Assembly (NCBI RefSeq): GCF_040702505.1
Contig: NZ_JBFBLC010000001.1
Coordinates: 1,054,001 to 1,118,000 of the forward strand
Source of the DNA: Terrabacter sp040702505
Lineage (GTDB): Bacteria; Actinomycetota; Actinomycetes; Actinomycetales; Dermatophilaceae
Length of the DNA: 64,000 bases
Direction: 5' to 3'
Shown: one piece after another, positions 42,847 to 50,866 of the stretch
Numbering within the stretch: the first letter of the stretch is position 1
Layout of the letters: every line of letters begins with the position of its first letter
Notes under the pieces: model-generated
Database searches by the model: none
Told to the model about the DNA's origin: nothing
The model's input: the letters and a program-made list of their open reading frames with translations, nothing else
Program-made: the position numbers and the translations under genes

Positions 42847-42924
42847 GCGCGCTCTCGAGTGGGGCGGGGCGCGCTCTCGAGTGGGACGGGGCGCGCTCTC
42901 GAGTGGGACGGGGCGCGCTCTCGA
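42847..42924. repeat. 22-bp tandem repeat, about 3.5 copies
   Basis: Units GCGCGCTCTCGAGTGGGACGGG at 42847, 42869 and 42891 (the first with one substitution) and a partial copy at 42913. They fill the gap between the second methyltransferase gene and the sigma gene. No spacers, so not a CRISPR. Confidence 0.85.
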
Positions 42925-42937
42925 CCGGGGTCTGGGG

Positions 42938-43450
42938 TCAGAAGAGGCGGCCGGACGCGTCAGCCGGCGGCTCCTCGAGCGCGAGGAGGAAGCGCTTGCG
43001 GTCGAGCCCGCCCGCATACCCGACGAGGGAGCCGTCGGCGCCGATGACGCGGTGGCAGGGGACGATGACGGCGATGGGGTTGCGGCCGTTGGCCGTCCCG
43101 ACCGCCTGGGCGAGGTTGCGGTCGCCCAGAGCCGTGGCCAGCTGGCCGTAGCTGCGGGTCTGGCCGTAGGGGATCTCGCGCAGCAGCGCCCACACCCGCT
43201 GGTGGAACGCATCACCGCGGGGCGCCAGCGGCAGGTCGAACGTCGTGAGCGACCCACTGAAGTACGCGTCGAGCTGACTCGCGGCGGACGCGAACGGCTC
43301 GTCGGGGAGGTCGCCCGCCTCGCCGAACGCCTCGGGGTCGGTGCGCCGGTGTTTCGCGGCGTCCATGAGCACGTGCGTGAGGGCGCCGTCCTCCGCGACG
43401 ACGGTCAGGTCGCCGAGGGGGGACGGCACCACGACGTGCGCCCGGTTCAT
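42938..43450 (-). CDS. ogt: Methylated-DNA--[protein]-cysteine methyltransferase (second copy)
   Basis: A 170-residue Ogt/AGT protein with an N-terminal domain (VVVPSPLGDLTVVAEDGALT), DNA-recognition REIPYGQTRSYGQLA and catalytic VPCHRVIGADG (~res 135). It transfers O6-alkyl groups from guanine to its own Cys. It starts four bases inside the end of the cation transporter gene. Having a standard and an extended copy 0.6 kb apart is unusual; the two differ throughout, so this is not a recent duplication. Confidence 0.92.
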   Translation of the reverse strand: MNRAHVVVPSPLGDLTVVAEDGALTHVLMDAAKHRRTDPEAFGEAGDLPDEPFASAASQLDAYFSGSLTTFDLPLAPRGDAFHQRVWALLREIPYGQTRSYGQLATALGDRNLAQAVGTANGRNPIAVIVPCHRVIGADGSLVGYAGGLDRKRFLLALEEPPADASGRLF

Positions 43451-44463
43451 CCCTGGTCGTCGCCCTTCGGTGCGCCGTGCTGGGCCAGGAGGTCGTCGTG
43501 CGTCGGGATGGGGAACTCGGCGGCGTAGTCGCCGTAGGCGCGCGGGTCCTCGGACGGCTCGAGGTGGCACGTCAGCGCGATCTCGCCGAAGTCGCGGTGC
43601 ACGGCCTCCTCGACCTCCTCGACGAGGTCGTGGCCGCGCTGGACGGTCCACGCGCCGGGCACGAGCACGTGCACCTCGGCGAACCGGTGGTGGCCGGACA
43701 GGCGGGTGCGCAGCGCGTGGAAGTGCACCTCGCTCGTGACGAAGCGGGAGAGGATCTCGGCGATCGCGCGGTTGTCCTCCTTGGGCATGGAGATGTCCAT
43801 CAGGCCCTCGGTGGACTCCCGGATGAGGCGCCAGCCGGTCCAGACGATGTTGACCCCGACGAGGAAGGCGATGATCGGGTCGAGGCGCTCGACATGGGTC
43901 AGGCCCACGAGCAGGACGCCGACGACGACACCGGCTGAGGTCCACACGTCGGTCATCAGGTGCTTGCCGTCGGCGGTGAGCGTCAACGAACGGTAGCGCC
44001 GGCCGGCCCGCAGCAGGACGACGGCGACCGCGCCGTTGACGGCGGAGGCGACGACGGAGATGGCCAGGCCCAGGCCGACGTTCTCGATCGGACGGGGGTT
44101 GAGGAAGCGCTCGATCGCGGTGTACATGATCACGAGGGCCGCGACGAAGATCATCATGCCCTCGATCGCGGCGGAGAAGTACTCGGCCTTGGTGTGGCCG
44201 AAGTGGTGGTTCTTGTCCGCCGGCATGGCGGCGACCTTGAGCGCGATCAGCACCGCGACGGCGGCCACGAGGTTGACCACCGACTCCGCCGCGTCGGACA
44301 GCAGACCCACCGATCCGGTGATGCGCCAGGCGATGACCTTCAGCGTGATCGTGACCACGGCGGCGGCTATCGAGAGGTACGCGAACCTGCTCAGGTCGCG
44401 GGTCTGCTGCATGCGCCCCGCGCCGGGCGGGTCGGCGGGAACGGGGGACGGGATCGTTGTCAC
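43447..44463 (-). CDS. Cation diffusion facilitator (CDF) family transporter
   Basis: A 338-residue protein with six transmembrane helices (first YLSIAAAVVTITLKVIAWRI) and the CDF metal sites (SDAAESVVNLVAAV in helix 2; HHFGHTKAEY between helices 2 and 3; LMTDVWTSAGVV in helix 5). A cytosolic C-terminal domain is present (FHALRTRLSGHHRFAEVHVL). It exports zinc, iron, manganese or cobalt against protons. It is the first gene of the minus-strand cluster and may give it promoter activity. Confidence 0.92.
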   Translation of the reverse strand: MTTIPSPVPADPPGAGRMQQTRDLSRFAYLSIAAAVVTITLKVIAWRITGSVGLLSDAAESVVNLVAAVAVLIALKVAAMPADKNHHFGHTKAEYFSAAIEGMMIFVAALVIMYTAIERFLNPRPIENVGLGLAISVVASAVNGAVAVVLLRAGRRYRSLTLTADGKHLMTDVWTSAGVVVGVLLVGLTHVERLDPIIAFLVGVNIVWTGWRLIRESTEGLMDISMPKEDNRAIAEILSRFVTSEVHFHALRTRLSGHHRFAEVHVLVPGAWTVQRGHDLVEEVEEAVHRDFGEIALTCHLEPSEDPRAYGDYAAEFPIPTHDDLLAQHGAPKGDDQG

Positions 44464-44603
44464 GGCTCCAGTGTCCCAAAGCGGACCGACAGCCGGAGAC
44501 CGCAGCCCCTAGGCGGACCGCGGAAGCCGGCGTCCGGGTGGTGGGGATGCCGAGCCAGCGGGTAGGGGGGAGGCATCCGATCGCTCGCGAGAGGAGCCCT
44601 GAG

Positions 44604-44798
44604 ATGGGTACTGCAGACAAGGCCAGGAACACGGGTGAAGGCCTGGTGGGCAGGGTCAAGGAAGCCGCCGGAAAGGTCACCGACAACGAGCGACTCGAGG
44701 CCGAGGGCGAGCGTGACCAGGCCTCGGCGGACCTCAAGCAGCGGGGTGAGCAGCTCAAGGACGCGGCCGAGGACGTCAAGGACGCCTTCGACCGCTGA
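44604..44798 (+). CDS. CsbD-like stress protein
   Basis: A 64-residue, highly charged, helical protein. The CsbD signature is GTADKARNTGEGLVGRVKEA then GKVTDNERLEAEG. ATG 44604 follows GAGAGGAG. CsbD is a general-stress protein in Bacillus. A GGGTAG at 44560-44565 lies 39 bp upstream and resembles the -10 of SigB-type promoters, but no matching -35 GTTT is visible. Confidence 0.88.
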   Translation: MGTADKARNTGEGLVGRVKEAAGKVTDNERLEAEGERDQASADLKQRGEQLKDAAEDVKDAFDR

Positions 44799-44813
44799 CC
44801 CTTCCGGAGTGGG

Positions 44814-44843
44814 GTGGGTCGGTCCTCTCGGGGGCCGGCCCAC
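44814..44843 (+). terminator. Terminator after csbD
   Basis: A nine-bp stem (44814-44822 with 44835-44843, one G-U pair) 16 bp after the csbD stop. Confidence 0.5.
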
Positions 44844-44989
44844 TGCTCTGTCCGGACGCCGTCCCGGCGCCGACCTTCCCCCGAGTCGTATGCCGTGGGG
44901 TGGGTACGCCTCGGTCGTGCCCTTGCGAGCCCGTCCGGCGTCCGTGAGGCTCGACAGGACGGACGACGACGCACCGAGAGGCCTCAGCT

Positions 44990-47386
44990 GTGACGACGAC
45001 GACCATGACCACCGTGCCGGCCCCGACCGCTGACGAGATCGCGTCGATGGACGCGTGGTGGCGCGCCAGCAACTACCTGACGATCGGGCAGATCTACCTG
45101 CAGGACAACGCCCTCCTGCGTCGCCCGCTCACCCCGGACGACATCAAGCCGCGCCTGCTGGGCCACTGGGGGACGAGCCCCGGCCTGTCGTTCGTCTACA
45201 CGCACATGGCGCGCGTCATCCGGCACACCGGCCAGGAGACCATCTACCTCACCGGCCCCGGTCACGGCGGTCCGGCGCTCGTGGCGGCCGGCTACCTCGA
45301 GGGCACCTACTCCGAGATCTATCCCGGGGTGACGAGGGACGCCGAGGGCCTCCGGCGCCTCTTCCGGCAGTTCTCGGCGCCCGGCGGCATCCCGAGCCAC
45401 GTGTCGGTGACGACGCCGGGCTCGATCCACGAGGGCGGCGAGCTCGGCTACGTGCTCGTCCACGCGTTCGGGGCTGTTATGGACAACCCCGACCTGCTGG
45501 CCCTCGCGGTCGTCGGTGACGGGGAGGCCGAGACCGGCCCGCTCGAGGGCTCGTGGAAGGGCATCTCCTTCCTCAACCCCCGTCGCGACGGGGCGGTGCT
45601 GCCGGTGCTGCACCTCAACGGCGCCAAGATCTCCGGTCCCACGGTGCTCGGGCGCAAGGACCCCGCGGAGGTGCGCAGCCTGCTCGAGGGTCACGGCTAC
45701 GAGGTCCTCGAGGTCGAGGGGGACGACCTGCCCGGCATGCACGAGCGCTTCGCGCAGACGCTCGCGACGGCATACGCGCGCATTCGGGCGATCCAGGAGG
45801 AGGCCCGAGCCGAGGGCTGGGAGATGGGCGAGCGGCCGCGGTGGCCGCTCATCGTGCTGCGGACGCCGAAGGGCTGGACCGGTCCGGCGGAGGTCGACGG
45901 GGTCAAGGTGACCGGTACGTGGCGCTCGCACCAGGTGCCGCTCTCGGGGGTCAAGGACAACCCGGAGCACCTCGCGCTGCTCGAGGAGTGGATGCGCTCC
46001 TACCGGCCCGAGGAGATCTTCGACGAGTCAGGTCGACCCAGCGACCTTGTGCTGCAGGCCAACCCGGAGGGTGACCTGCGCATGAGCGCCTCACCGCACG
46101 CCAACGGCGGGGTCCTCGCGACCGAGCTCGACATCCCGGACTTCCGTGACTTCGCCCGCGACGTCCCCTCGCCCGCGACGGTGCGCGAGGAGTCGACACG
46201 GGCGATCGGCGAGCTGATGCGCGAGCTCTACGTGCGCAACCCGACGACCTTCCGGCTCTTCAGCCCCGACGAGACGAACAGCAACCGGCTCGGGGCCGTC
46301 TTCGACGTCTCGGAGCGGATGACGGCCGAGCGCGTCCTCGACGAGGACGTGAAGCTCTCGCACGAGGGCCGGGTCATGGAGGTGCTGTCGGAGCACTCCT
46401 GTCACGGGTGGCTCGAGGGCTACACGCTCACCGGGCGCCACGGGCTCTTCGCCACCTACGAGGCCTTCGCCATGGTGAGCGCGTCGATGACCGTGCAGCA
46501 CAGCAAGTGGCTGCAGGAGGCCAACAAGCTCGACTGGCGCGCCAAGGTCCCGAGCCTCAACATCCTGCTGACCTCGACGGCCTGGCGCAACGACCACAAC
46601 GGCTTCTCGCACCAGGGGCCCGGCCTCATCCAGACCGTCCTCAACGCGCGAGGCGAGGTGGCGCGCATCTACCTGCCGCCGGACGCGAACTGCCTACTCT
46701 CCGTGGCCGATCACTGCTTCCGGTCGAAGAACTACGTCAACCTCATTGTCATCGACAAGCAGCCGCAGCCGCAGTGGCTGACGATGGACGAGGCCGTCGA
46801 GCACTGCGCCGCGGGCGCCGGGATATGGGACTGGGCGGGCAACGACGACGGCGACCGCGACCCGGACGTCGTGCTCGCGTGCGCCGGCGACGTCGTGACG
46901 ATGGAAGTCGTCGCGGCCGCCCAGATCCTCAAGGAGCGGCTGCCGCAGCTGCGCGTCCGCGTCGTCAACGTCGTCGACCTCATGACGCTCTCGCGGCGCC
47001 GCAGCCACCCGCACGGCATGGACGAGGCGCGTTTCGGTGAGCTGTTCACCGACTCCGTCGACGTCGTTTTCGCCTTCCACGGCTACCACGGCGCCATCCA
47101 CCAGCTCGTCCACGGCCGCCCCGACGCCGACCGCTTCCACGTGCGCGGCTTCAGCGAGGAGGGCACGACGACGACGCCCTTCGACATGGTCGTGCGCAAT
47201 GAGGTCGACCGCTACCACCTCGTCATGGACGCCATCAACAACGCCGGCCGGCAGGTGCGTGGGGCGAGCGAGCTGAAGCGCTGGTGCGAGGCCAGGCTCA
47301 GCGAGCACCAGGACTACATCGTCGAGCACCTCGAGGACATGCCCGAGGTGCGGGACTGGGTCATGACGACGATCGTCGAGGACTGA
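44990..47386 (+). CDS. xfp: Phosphoketolase (Xfp)
   Basis: A 798-residue thiamine-diphosphate enzyme. The N-terminal family signature (MDAWWRASNYLTIGQIYLQD) and ThDP pocket residues are present (HWGTSPGLSF, GPGHGGPALVAAGYLEGTYS, EGGELGYVLVHAFG, VVGDGEAETGPLEGSWKG). The later domain has MEVLSEHSCHGWLEGYTLTG and HNGFSHQGPG. It cleaves xylulose 5-P (and/or fructose 6-P) with phosphate to acetyl phosphate plus a shorter sugar phosphate. GTG 44990 gives a short Thr-rich N-terminus; a GGGTAC 83 bp upstream may mark a stress-type promoter. It stands alone, without acetate kinase in the window. Confidence 0.95.
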   Translation: MTTTTMTTVPAPTADEIASMDAWWRASNYLTIGQIYLQDNALLRRPLTPDDIKPRLLGHWGTSPGLSFVYTHMARVIRHTGQETIYLTGPGHGGPALVAAGYLEGTYSEIYPGVTRDAEGLRRLFRQFSAPGGIPSHVSVTTPGSIHEGGELGYVLVHAFGAVMDNPDLLALAVVGDGEAETGPLEGSWKGISFLNPRRDGAVLPVLHLNGAKISGPTVLGRKDPAEVRSLLEGHGYEVLEVEGDDLPGMHERFAQTLATAYARIRAIQEEARAEGWEMGERPRWPLIVLRTPKGWTGPAEVDGVKVTGTWRSHQVPLSGVKDNPEHLALLEEWMRSYRPEEIFDESGRPSDLVLQANPEGDLRMSASPHANGGVLATELDIPDFRDFARDVPSPATVREESTRAIGELMRELYVRNPTTFRLFSPDETNSNRLGAVFDVSERMTAERVLDEDVKLSHEGRVMEVLSEHSCHGWLEGYTLTGRHGLFATYEAFAMVSASMTVQHSKWLQEANKLDWRAKVPSLNILLTSTAWRNDHNGFSHQGPGLIQTVLNARGEVARIYLPPDANCLLSVADHCFRSKNYVNLIVIDKQPQPQWLTMDEAVEHCAAGAGIWDWAGNDDGDRDPDVVLACAGDVVTMEVVAAAQILKERLPQLRVRVVNVVDLMTLSRRRSHPHGMDEARFGELFTDSVDVVFAFHGYHGAIHQLVHGRPDADRFHVRGFSEEGTTTTPFDMVVRNEVDRYHLVMDAINNAGRQVRGASELKRWCEARLSEHQDYIVEHLEDMPEVRDWVMTTIVED

Positions 47387-47394
47387 CCGCGGGC

Positions 47395-47432
47395 GGCCGT
47401 ATGCCGTGTGGCCGGCCACACGGCATACGGCC
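47395..47432. terminator. Bidirectional terminator between phosphoketolase and the DeoR gene
   Basis: A perfect 38-bp palindrome with 19-bp arms (47395-47413 and 47414-47432), carrying CGTATGCCG and its complement. It lies between two convergent genes. Confidence 0.8.
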
Positions 47433-47436
47433 GTTC

Positions 47437-48225
47437 TCAGTCTCGGCGGGGGGCGACGACGACCTCGACGCCGTTGTCGCGAAAAGCCTGCAGTGCAGTG
47501 GGATCCGCGGCCTCGTCGGTGACGAGGGTCCAGCGCCGCGGCATGACCGCCCAGGCGTGGAAGGGTGACTGGCCGAGCTTGTCGGAGTGCGCGAGGACGT
47601 AGGTGTGCTCGGCCCGGCCCATCATCAGCTCCTTGAGCCGGGTCTGCTCGAGGTCGGCCTCGCAGATCCCGCGCTCGGCGTGCACGCTGTCGGCTCCCAT
47701 GAACGCGCGGTCGAAGGAGAGGCGTTGCACGGCCGCCTCGGCGAGCGGGCCCACGAACGCCTGGCTCAGCGGGCGCAGCCTGCCACCAAGGGCGATGACG
47801 TCGATGCCGACGCTGTCGGTGAGTGTCGACATGGCGCTGATGCCGGCCGTCACGACCGTCAGCTCGGTGAGGTCGGGAATCTTGACGATGGCGTCGGCGA
47901 GGGCACCCATCGTCGACCCGGCGTCGAGGAGCACGGTCTCGCCCGGCTCGATCTGGGCTGCGGCCCAGCAGGCGATGTCCCTCTTGGCGGCGTGCGCCTC
48001 CCCCAGCCGCTGGCGCAGCGAGGCCTCGGGGTGGTGGGCCAGGCTCATGACCCCGCCATAGGTCCGCGCGAGCTTGCCCTGCGCGGTCAGCTTGGCGAGG
48101 TCGCGGCGGATCGTCGAGGCGGTGACGCCGAGCTGCTCGGAGAGCTCCTCGACGCTGGCCAGCCCGCTCGTCGTGGCGAGGCGCACGATCTCCCCCCGAC
48201 GCGTCTGCGCGCTGTGCTTCGCCAC
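47437..48225 (-). CDS. DeoR-family transcriptional regulator
   Basis: A 262-residue sugar-phosphate-responsive regulator. The N-terminal HTH (ASVEELSEQLGVTASTIRRD) and the C-terminal DeoR sensor with VLLDAGSTMGALA, TVVTAGISAMSTL and IALGGRLRPLSQAFVGPLAE are intact. GTG 48225 has AAGG upstream; an in-frame GTG at 48234 lacks one. It lies downstream of pdxA2 and the kinase on the same strand and is the likely repressor of the divergent catabolic locus. Confidence 0.9.
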   Translation of the reverse strand: MAKHSAQTRRGEIVRLATTSGLASVEELSEQLGVTASTIRRDLAKLTAQGKLARTYGGVMSLAHHPEASLRQRLGEAHAAKRDIACWAAAQIEPGETVLLDAGSTMGALADAIVKIPDLTELTVVTAGISAMSTLTDSVGIDVIALGGRLRPLSQAFVGPLAEAAVQRLSFDRAFMGADSVHAERGICEADLEQTRLKELMMGRAEHTYVLAHSDKLGQSPFHAWAVMPRRWTLVTDEAADPTALQAFRDNGVEVVVAPRRD

Positions 48226-48235
48226 GCTGGGCACC

Positions 48236-49243
48236 TTAGGCGCCGTGGGGCCGCGGCGCCATCTCCGCGCCGAGTCGAAGGGCCTCGATCATCGAGCGGT
48301 GGTCGGCGACACCGGTGCCGGCGATGTCGAAGGCGGTGCCGTGGTCGACCGAGGTCCGGATGACGGGCAGTCCGATCGTCACGTTGACGCCAGCCTCGAG
48401 TCCGAGCACCTTGACGGGACCGTGGCCCTGGTCGTGGTACATCGCGACGACGAGGTCGTAGTCCCCGCGACCCGCGAGGAAGAACAGCGTGTCGGCCGGG
48501 AGGGCACCGTGCACGTCGATGCCGTCGGCGCGGGCCGCCTCGACACCGGGGTTGATCTTCGCCTCCTCCTCGCCGTAGCCGAAGAGGCCGTTCTCACCGG
48601 CGTGCGGGTTGATGCCGCAGACCCCGATCTTGGGGTTCGGGTTGCCGGCGTCGACGAGGGCTTTGTGGCCGCGGCGGATGACGCGCTCGACGAGCCCCGG
48701 CTCGATGCGGGCCACCGCGTCGAGCAAGCCGATGTGGGTGGTCACGTGGATGACCTTGACCTTCTCGGTCGAGAGCATCATCGACACCTCCGGGGTGCCG
48801 GTGAGGTGGGCGAGCAGCTCGGTGTGACCGGGGAAGACGTGGCCGCCGGCGTGCAGCGCCTCCTTGTTGAGCGGCGCCGTGCAGATCGCCTGGACCTTGC
48901 CCGCCATGGCGAGCTCGGAGGCGACGCGGATGTAGTGGTACGCCGCGTCGCCGGCGACTGCGGACAGCGTGCCGAAGGGCAGGTCGGGCGGCAGCAGGCC
49001 CAGGTCGATGACGTTGATGCGGCCTGGCATCTCGGTGGCCTGCTCGACGTCGTCGATGGTGACGATGTCGACCGCGACCCCGGCGATGTCGGCGGCCAGC
49101 TTGAGTCGCAGCGCGTCGCCGACGACGACGGTGCGGGCCAGGGTCGCGACGTGTGGGTCGGCCAGGGCCTTGACGATGATCTCGGGGCCGATGCCGGCGC
49201 CGTCTCCCATGGTCACGGCGATGCGGGGAAGGGCGGCGGTCAT
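48236..49243 (-). CDS. PdxA2-type 4-phospho-threonate/erythronate dehydrogenase
   Basis: A 335-residue protein of the PdxA fold: IAVTMGDGAGIGPEIIVKAL at the start, metal-binding His residues in VFPGHTELLAHLTGT, CGINPHAGENG, and AMYHDQGHGPVKVLG. PdxA2 proteins coupled to DUF1537 kinases oxidatively decarboxylate four-carbon sugar-acid 4-phosphates to dihydroxyacetone phosphate, rather than making pyridoxal phosphate. The kinase gene overlaps its start, which supports that assignment over vitamin B6 synthesis. Confidence 0.9.
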   Translation of the reverse strand: MTAALPRIAVTMGDGAGIGPEIIVKALADPHVATLARTVVVGDALRLKLAADIAGVAVDIVTIDDVEQATEMPGRINVIDLGLLPPDLPFGTLSAVAGDAAYHYIRVASELAMAGKVQAICTAPLNKEALHAGGHVFPGHTELLAHLTGTPEVSMMLSTEKVKVIHVTTHIGLLDAVARIEPGLVERVIRRGHKALVDAGNPNPKIGVCGINPHAGENGLFGYGEEEAKINPGVEAARADGIDVHGALPADTLFFLAGRGDYDLVVAMYHDQGHGPVKVLGLEAGVNVTIGLPVIRTSVDHGTAFDIAGTGVADHRSMIEALRLGAEMAPRPHGA

Positions 49244-50622
49244 GGGTTCTCCTCGTTGATCACGCCTGTGGTGGCGCGGGGTTCGGTGTGAGCGGGTGGG
49301 GCAGCCGGTGAGGTGGCAGGTGTGCCCGACAGGCCGCCGAGACGCTCGGCGACCCGGACGAGCGAGCTGGAGTCGCCGAAGCTGCCCGGCCGGGTGACGA
49401 CGTGCCGGCCGTCGGGACGTCGGCTGAGCACGGTGCCGGTCTCGAGCTCTGCGACGACGGCGAGCGAGGCGACCCCGAGCCGGTCGAGCACCGTGCGAGC
49501 CGTCTCGCCCCCTGACAGGAGAGCGGCCCCGTACTGGTCGATGTGGGGCGCGACTGCCGCAGCCAGGGCGTCGCTCAGCCGTCGCGCCTGGGCCGGGCAG
49601 ACCGGGGCGGCGGGATCGAGGGCCACGACGACGACGCCGCGGCGGGGTAGCCCGGCGAGGCGGGCCCCGGCATCCTCCGGCGCGTCCAGCAGGCGGCCCG
49701 GCTCGAGCAGCAGGACCCTGGCGCCGCGCGCCTTCAGCTGCGCGATCTGCGCAGTCGTCCCAGGCGCACGCGTCCCGAGCACCATGAGCACCCCGGGCAC
49801 CGCGTCGCCGATGCCGGGTCCCGGGTCGCGACGTTGCGGCGCATCGCCGGCCTCGTGTTCGGCGTCGACGGCGCTGAGTAGATCGGCGTGCTGCGAGACC
49901 CCGGTCCGGTCGGGCAGGGCACGGACGGCCGCGTCGGCGAGCGCGCCCGAGCCGACGACCAGGGTGCCCGAGCCGGCGGCCGCGGAGGCCCGGCGTGCCG
50001 CCTCGTTAACCACGTCCAGGTCCCGCTCGCTGACGGCGTCACAGACGGCGACGAGACCGCGCTCGGCCGCGGCGGCGAGCTCCACGCATACGGCCTCGGC
50101 GCCGCGCAGCACGGTCTCGTGGGGGACGAGCACGGTGGGCAACGGCTGGAGTGCGTCCGCGACGCACCGGGGAACGGGCCCGGGCTCCACGGCCCAGAGG
50201 TCGGTGTCGTGGAGCGGCATGCCGTCCACGTGCAGCACGCCGTCGCGCACGATGCGCCCCAGTGCAGGGTTCGTCACGGCGACGACCGGGACGCGGTGCA
50301 GCTCGTCCGCCAGGGCGGCGACCTCGACTGCTAGGTGACCACGCAGGAGCGAGTCGACCTTCTTGACCACGACGGGCGCATCGGCGACGAGGGTGGCGGC
50401 CCTGCGGACCGCGGCGGCGGCGTGGTGGCCGTCCAGCCTGCGGGAGTCGGTGTCGACGGTCAGGACGCTCGTGTTACCTGTACCGGTGCGTTCGGGCGAA
50501 GGTCCGGGGCGCGAGGAGGTGAGGTTGACGATGCTGCGCGAAACGCGCACGAGAGCGTGTGCTGCGCATTCTGCGGCGCCGCTCAAGTCGTCCGCGACGA
50601 TCCCGAGGGAAAGCTCGGCCAT
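49240..50622 (-). CDS. Four-carbon acid sugar kinase (DUF1537 family)
   Basis: A 460-residue kinase. The N-terminal substrate domain has LGIVADDLSGAAECAAHAL and VVVKKVDSLLRGHLAVEVAAL (K-x-D-S-x-L-R-G motif, diagnostic), and the C-terminal ATP domain has LLSGGETARTVLDRLG and PGSFGDSSSL. DUF1537 kinases phosphorylate C4 acid sugars such as threonate and erythronate for PdxA2-type dehydrogenases, as known from the work defining the family. It is the first gene of the leftward operon and ends inside the pdxA2 start. Confidence 0.92.
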   Translation of the reverse strand: MAELSLGIVADDLSGAAECAAHALVRVSRSIVNLTSSRPGPSPERTGTGNTSVLTVDTDSRRLDGHHAAAAVRRAATLVADAPVVVKKVDSLLRGHLAVEVAALADELHRVPVVAVTNPALGRIVRDGVLHVDGMPLHDTDLWAVEPGPVPRCVADALQPLPTVLVPHETVLRGAEAVCVELAAAAERGLVAVCDAVSERDLDVVNEAARRASAAAGSGTLVVGSGALADAAVRALPDRTGVSQHADLLSAVDAEHEAGDAPQRRDPGPGIGDAVPGVLMVLGTRAPGTTAQIAQLKARGARVLLLEPGRLLDAPEDAGARLAGLPRRGVVVVALDPAAPVCPAQARRLSDALAAAVAPHIDQYGAALLSGGETARTVLDRLGVASLAVVAELETGTVLSRRPDGRHVVTRPGSFGDSSSLVRVAERLGGLSGTPATSPAAPPAHTEPRATTGVINEENP

Positions 50623-50866
50623 GGCTCCTCCTTCCCGCTGTTATGGGCGTATATATCTGCGCAACAAGGAAACTGGCGACCCTGCCGTGATGGTGAACCA
50701 GGCCACGTCGCTCCATCTGCGAGTGGGCGGATGGTGCGCGCTGAACCGTTCCTTCACAAAAAACGCTACAGGTATTGCGTGAATCGCGCAATGGTGCGAA
50801 GGTTGGGCAACCCGAGGGCGCAGGGAGCGCACCGACGGGGAGGCCACCGCTCAACGAGGAGTCCCG
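50623..50866. promoter_or_regulatory. Divergent control region of the catabolic locus
   Basis: It separates the kinase gene (left) from the transporter gene (right). It has an AT-rich segment GCGTATATATCTG (50647-50659), suitable for a -10, and a dyad ATTGCG-N7-CGCAAT (50774-50792), a possible operator near the rightward start. A run of A residues sits at 50757-50763. Which regulator binds is not proven; DeoR is the candidate in the locus. Confidence 0.5.

Noticed and set aside
42847..42924. Short CRISPR-like array
   Set aside because: The units are contiguous with no unique spacers, and no cas genes are near.
43451..44974. Upstream extension of the second methyltransferase frame through the cation transporter gene
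   Set aside because: The extension is the out-of-frame reading of the transporter; the real start is ATG 43450 with a four-base overlap.
48236..49243. Vitamin B6 biosynthesis PdxA
   Set aside because: Overlap with a DUF1537 kinase and adjacency to DeoR indicate the PdxA2 acid-sugar pathway.
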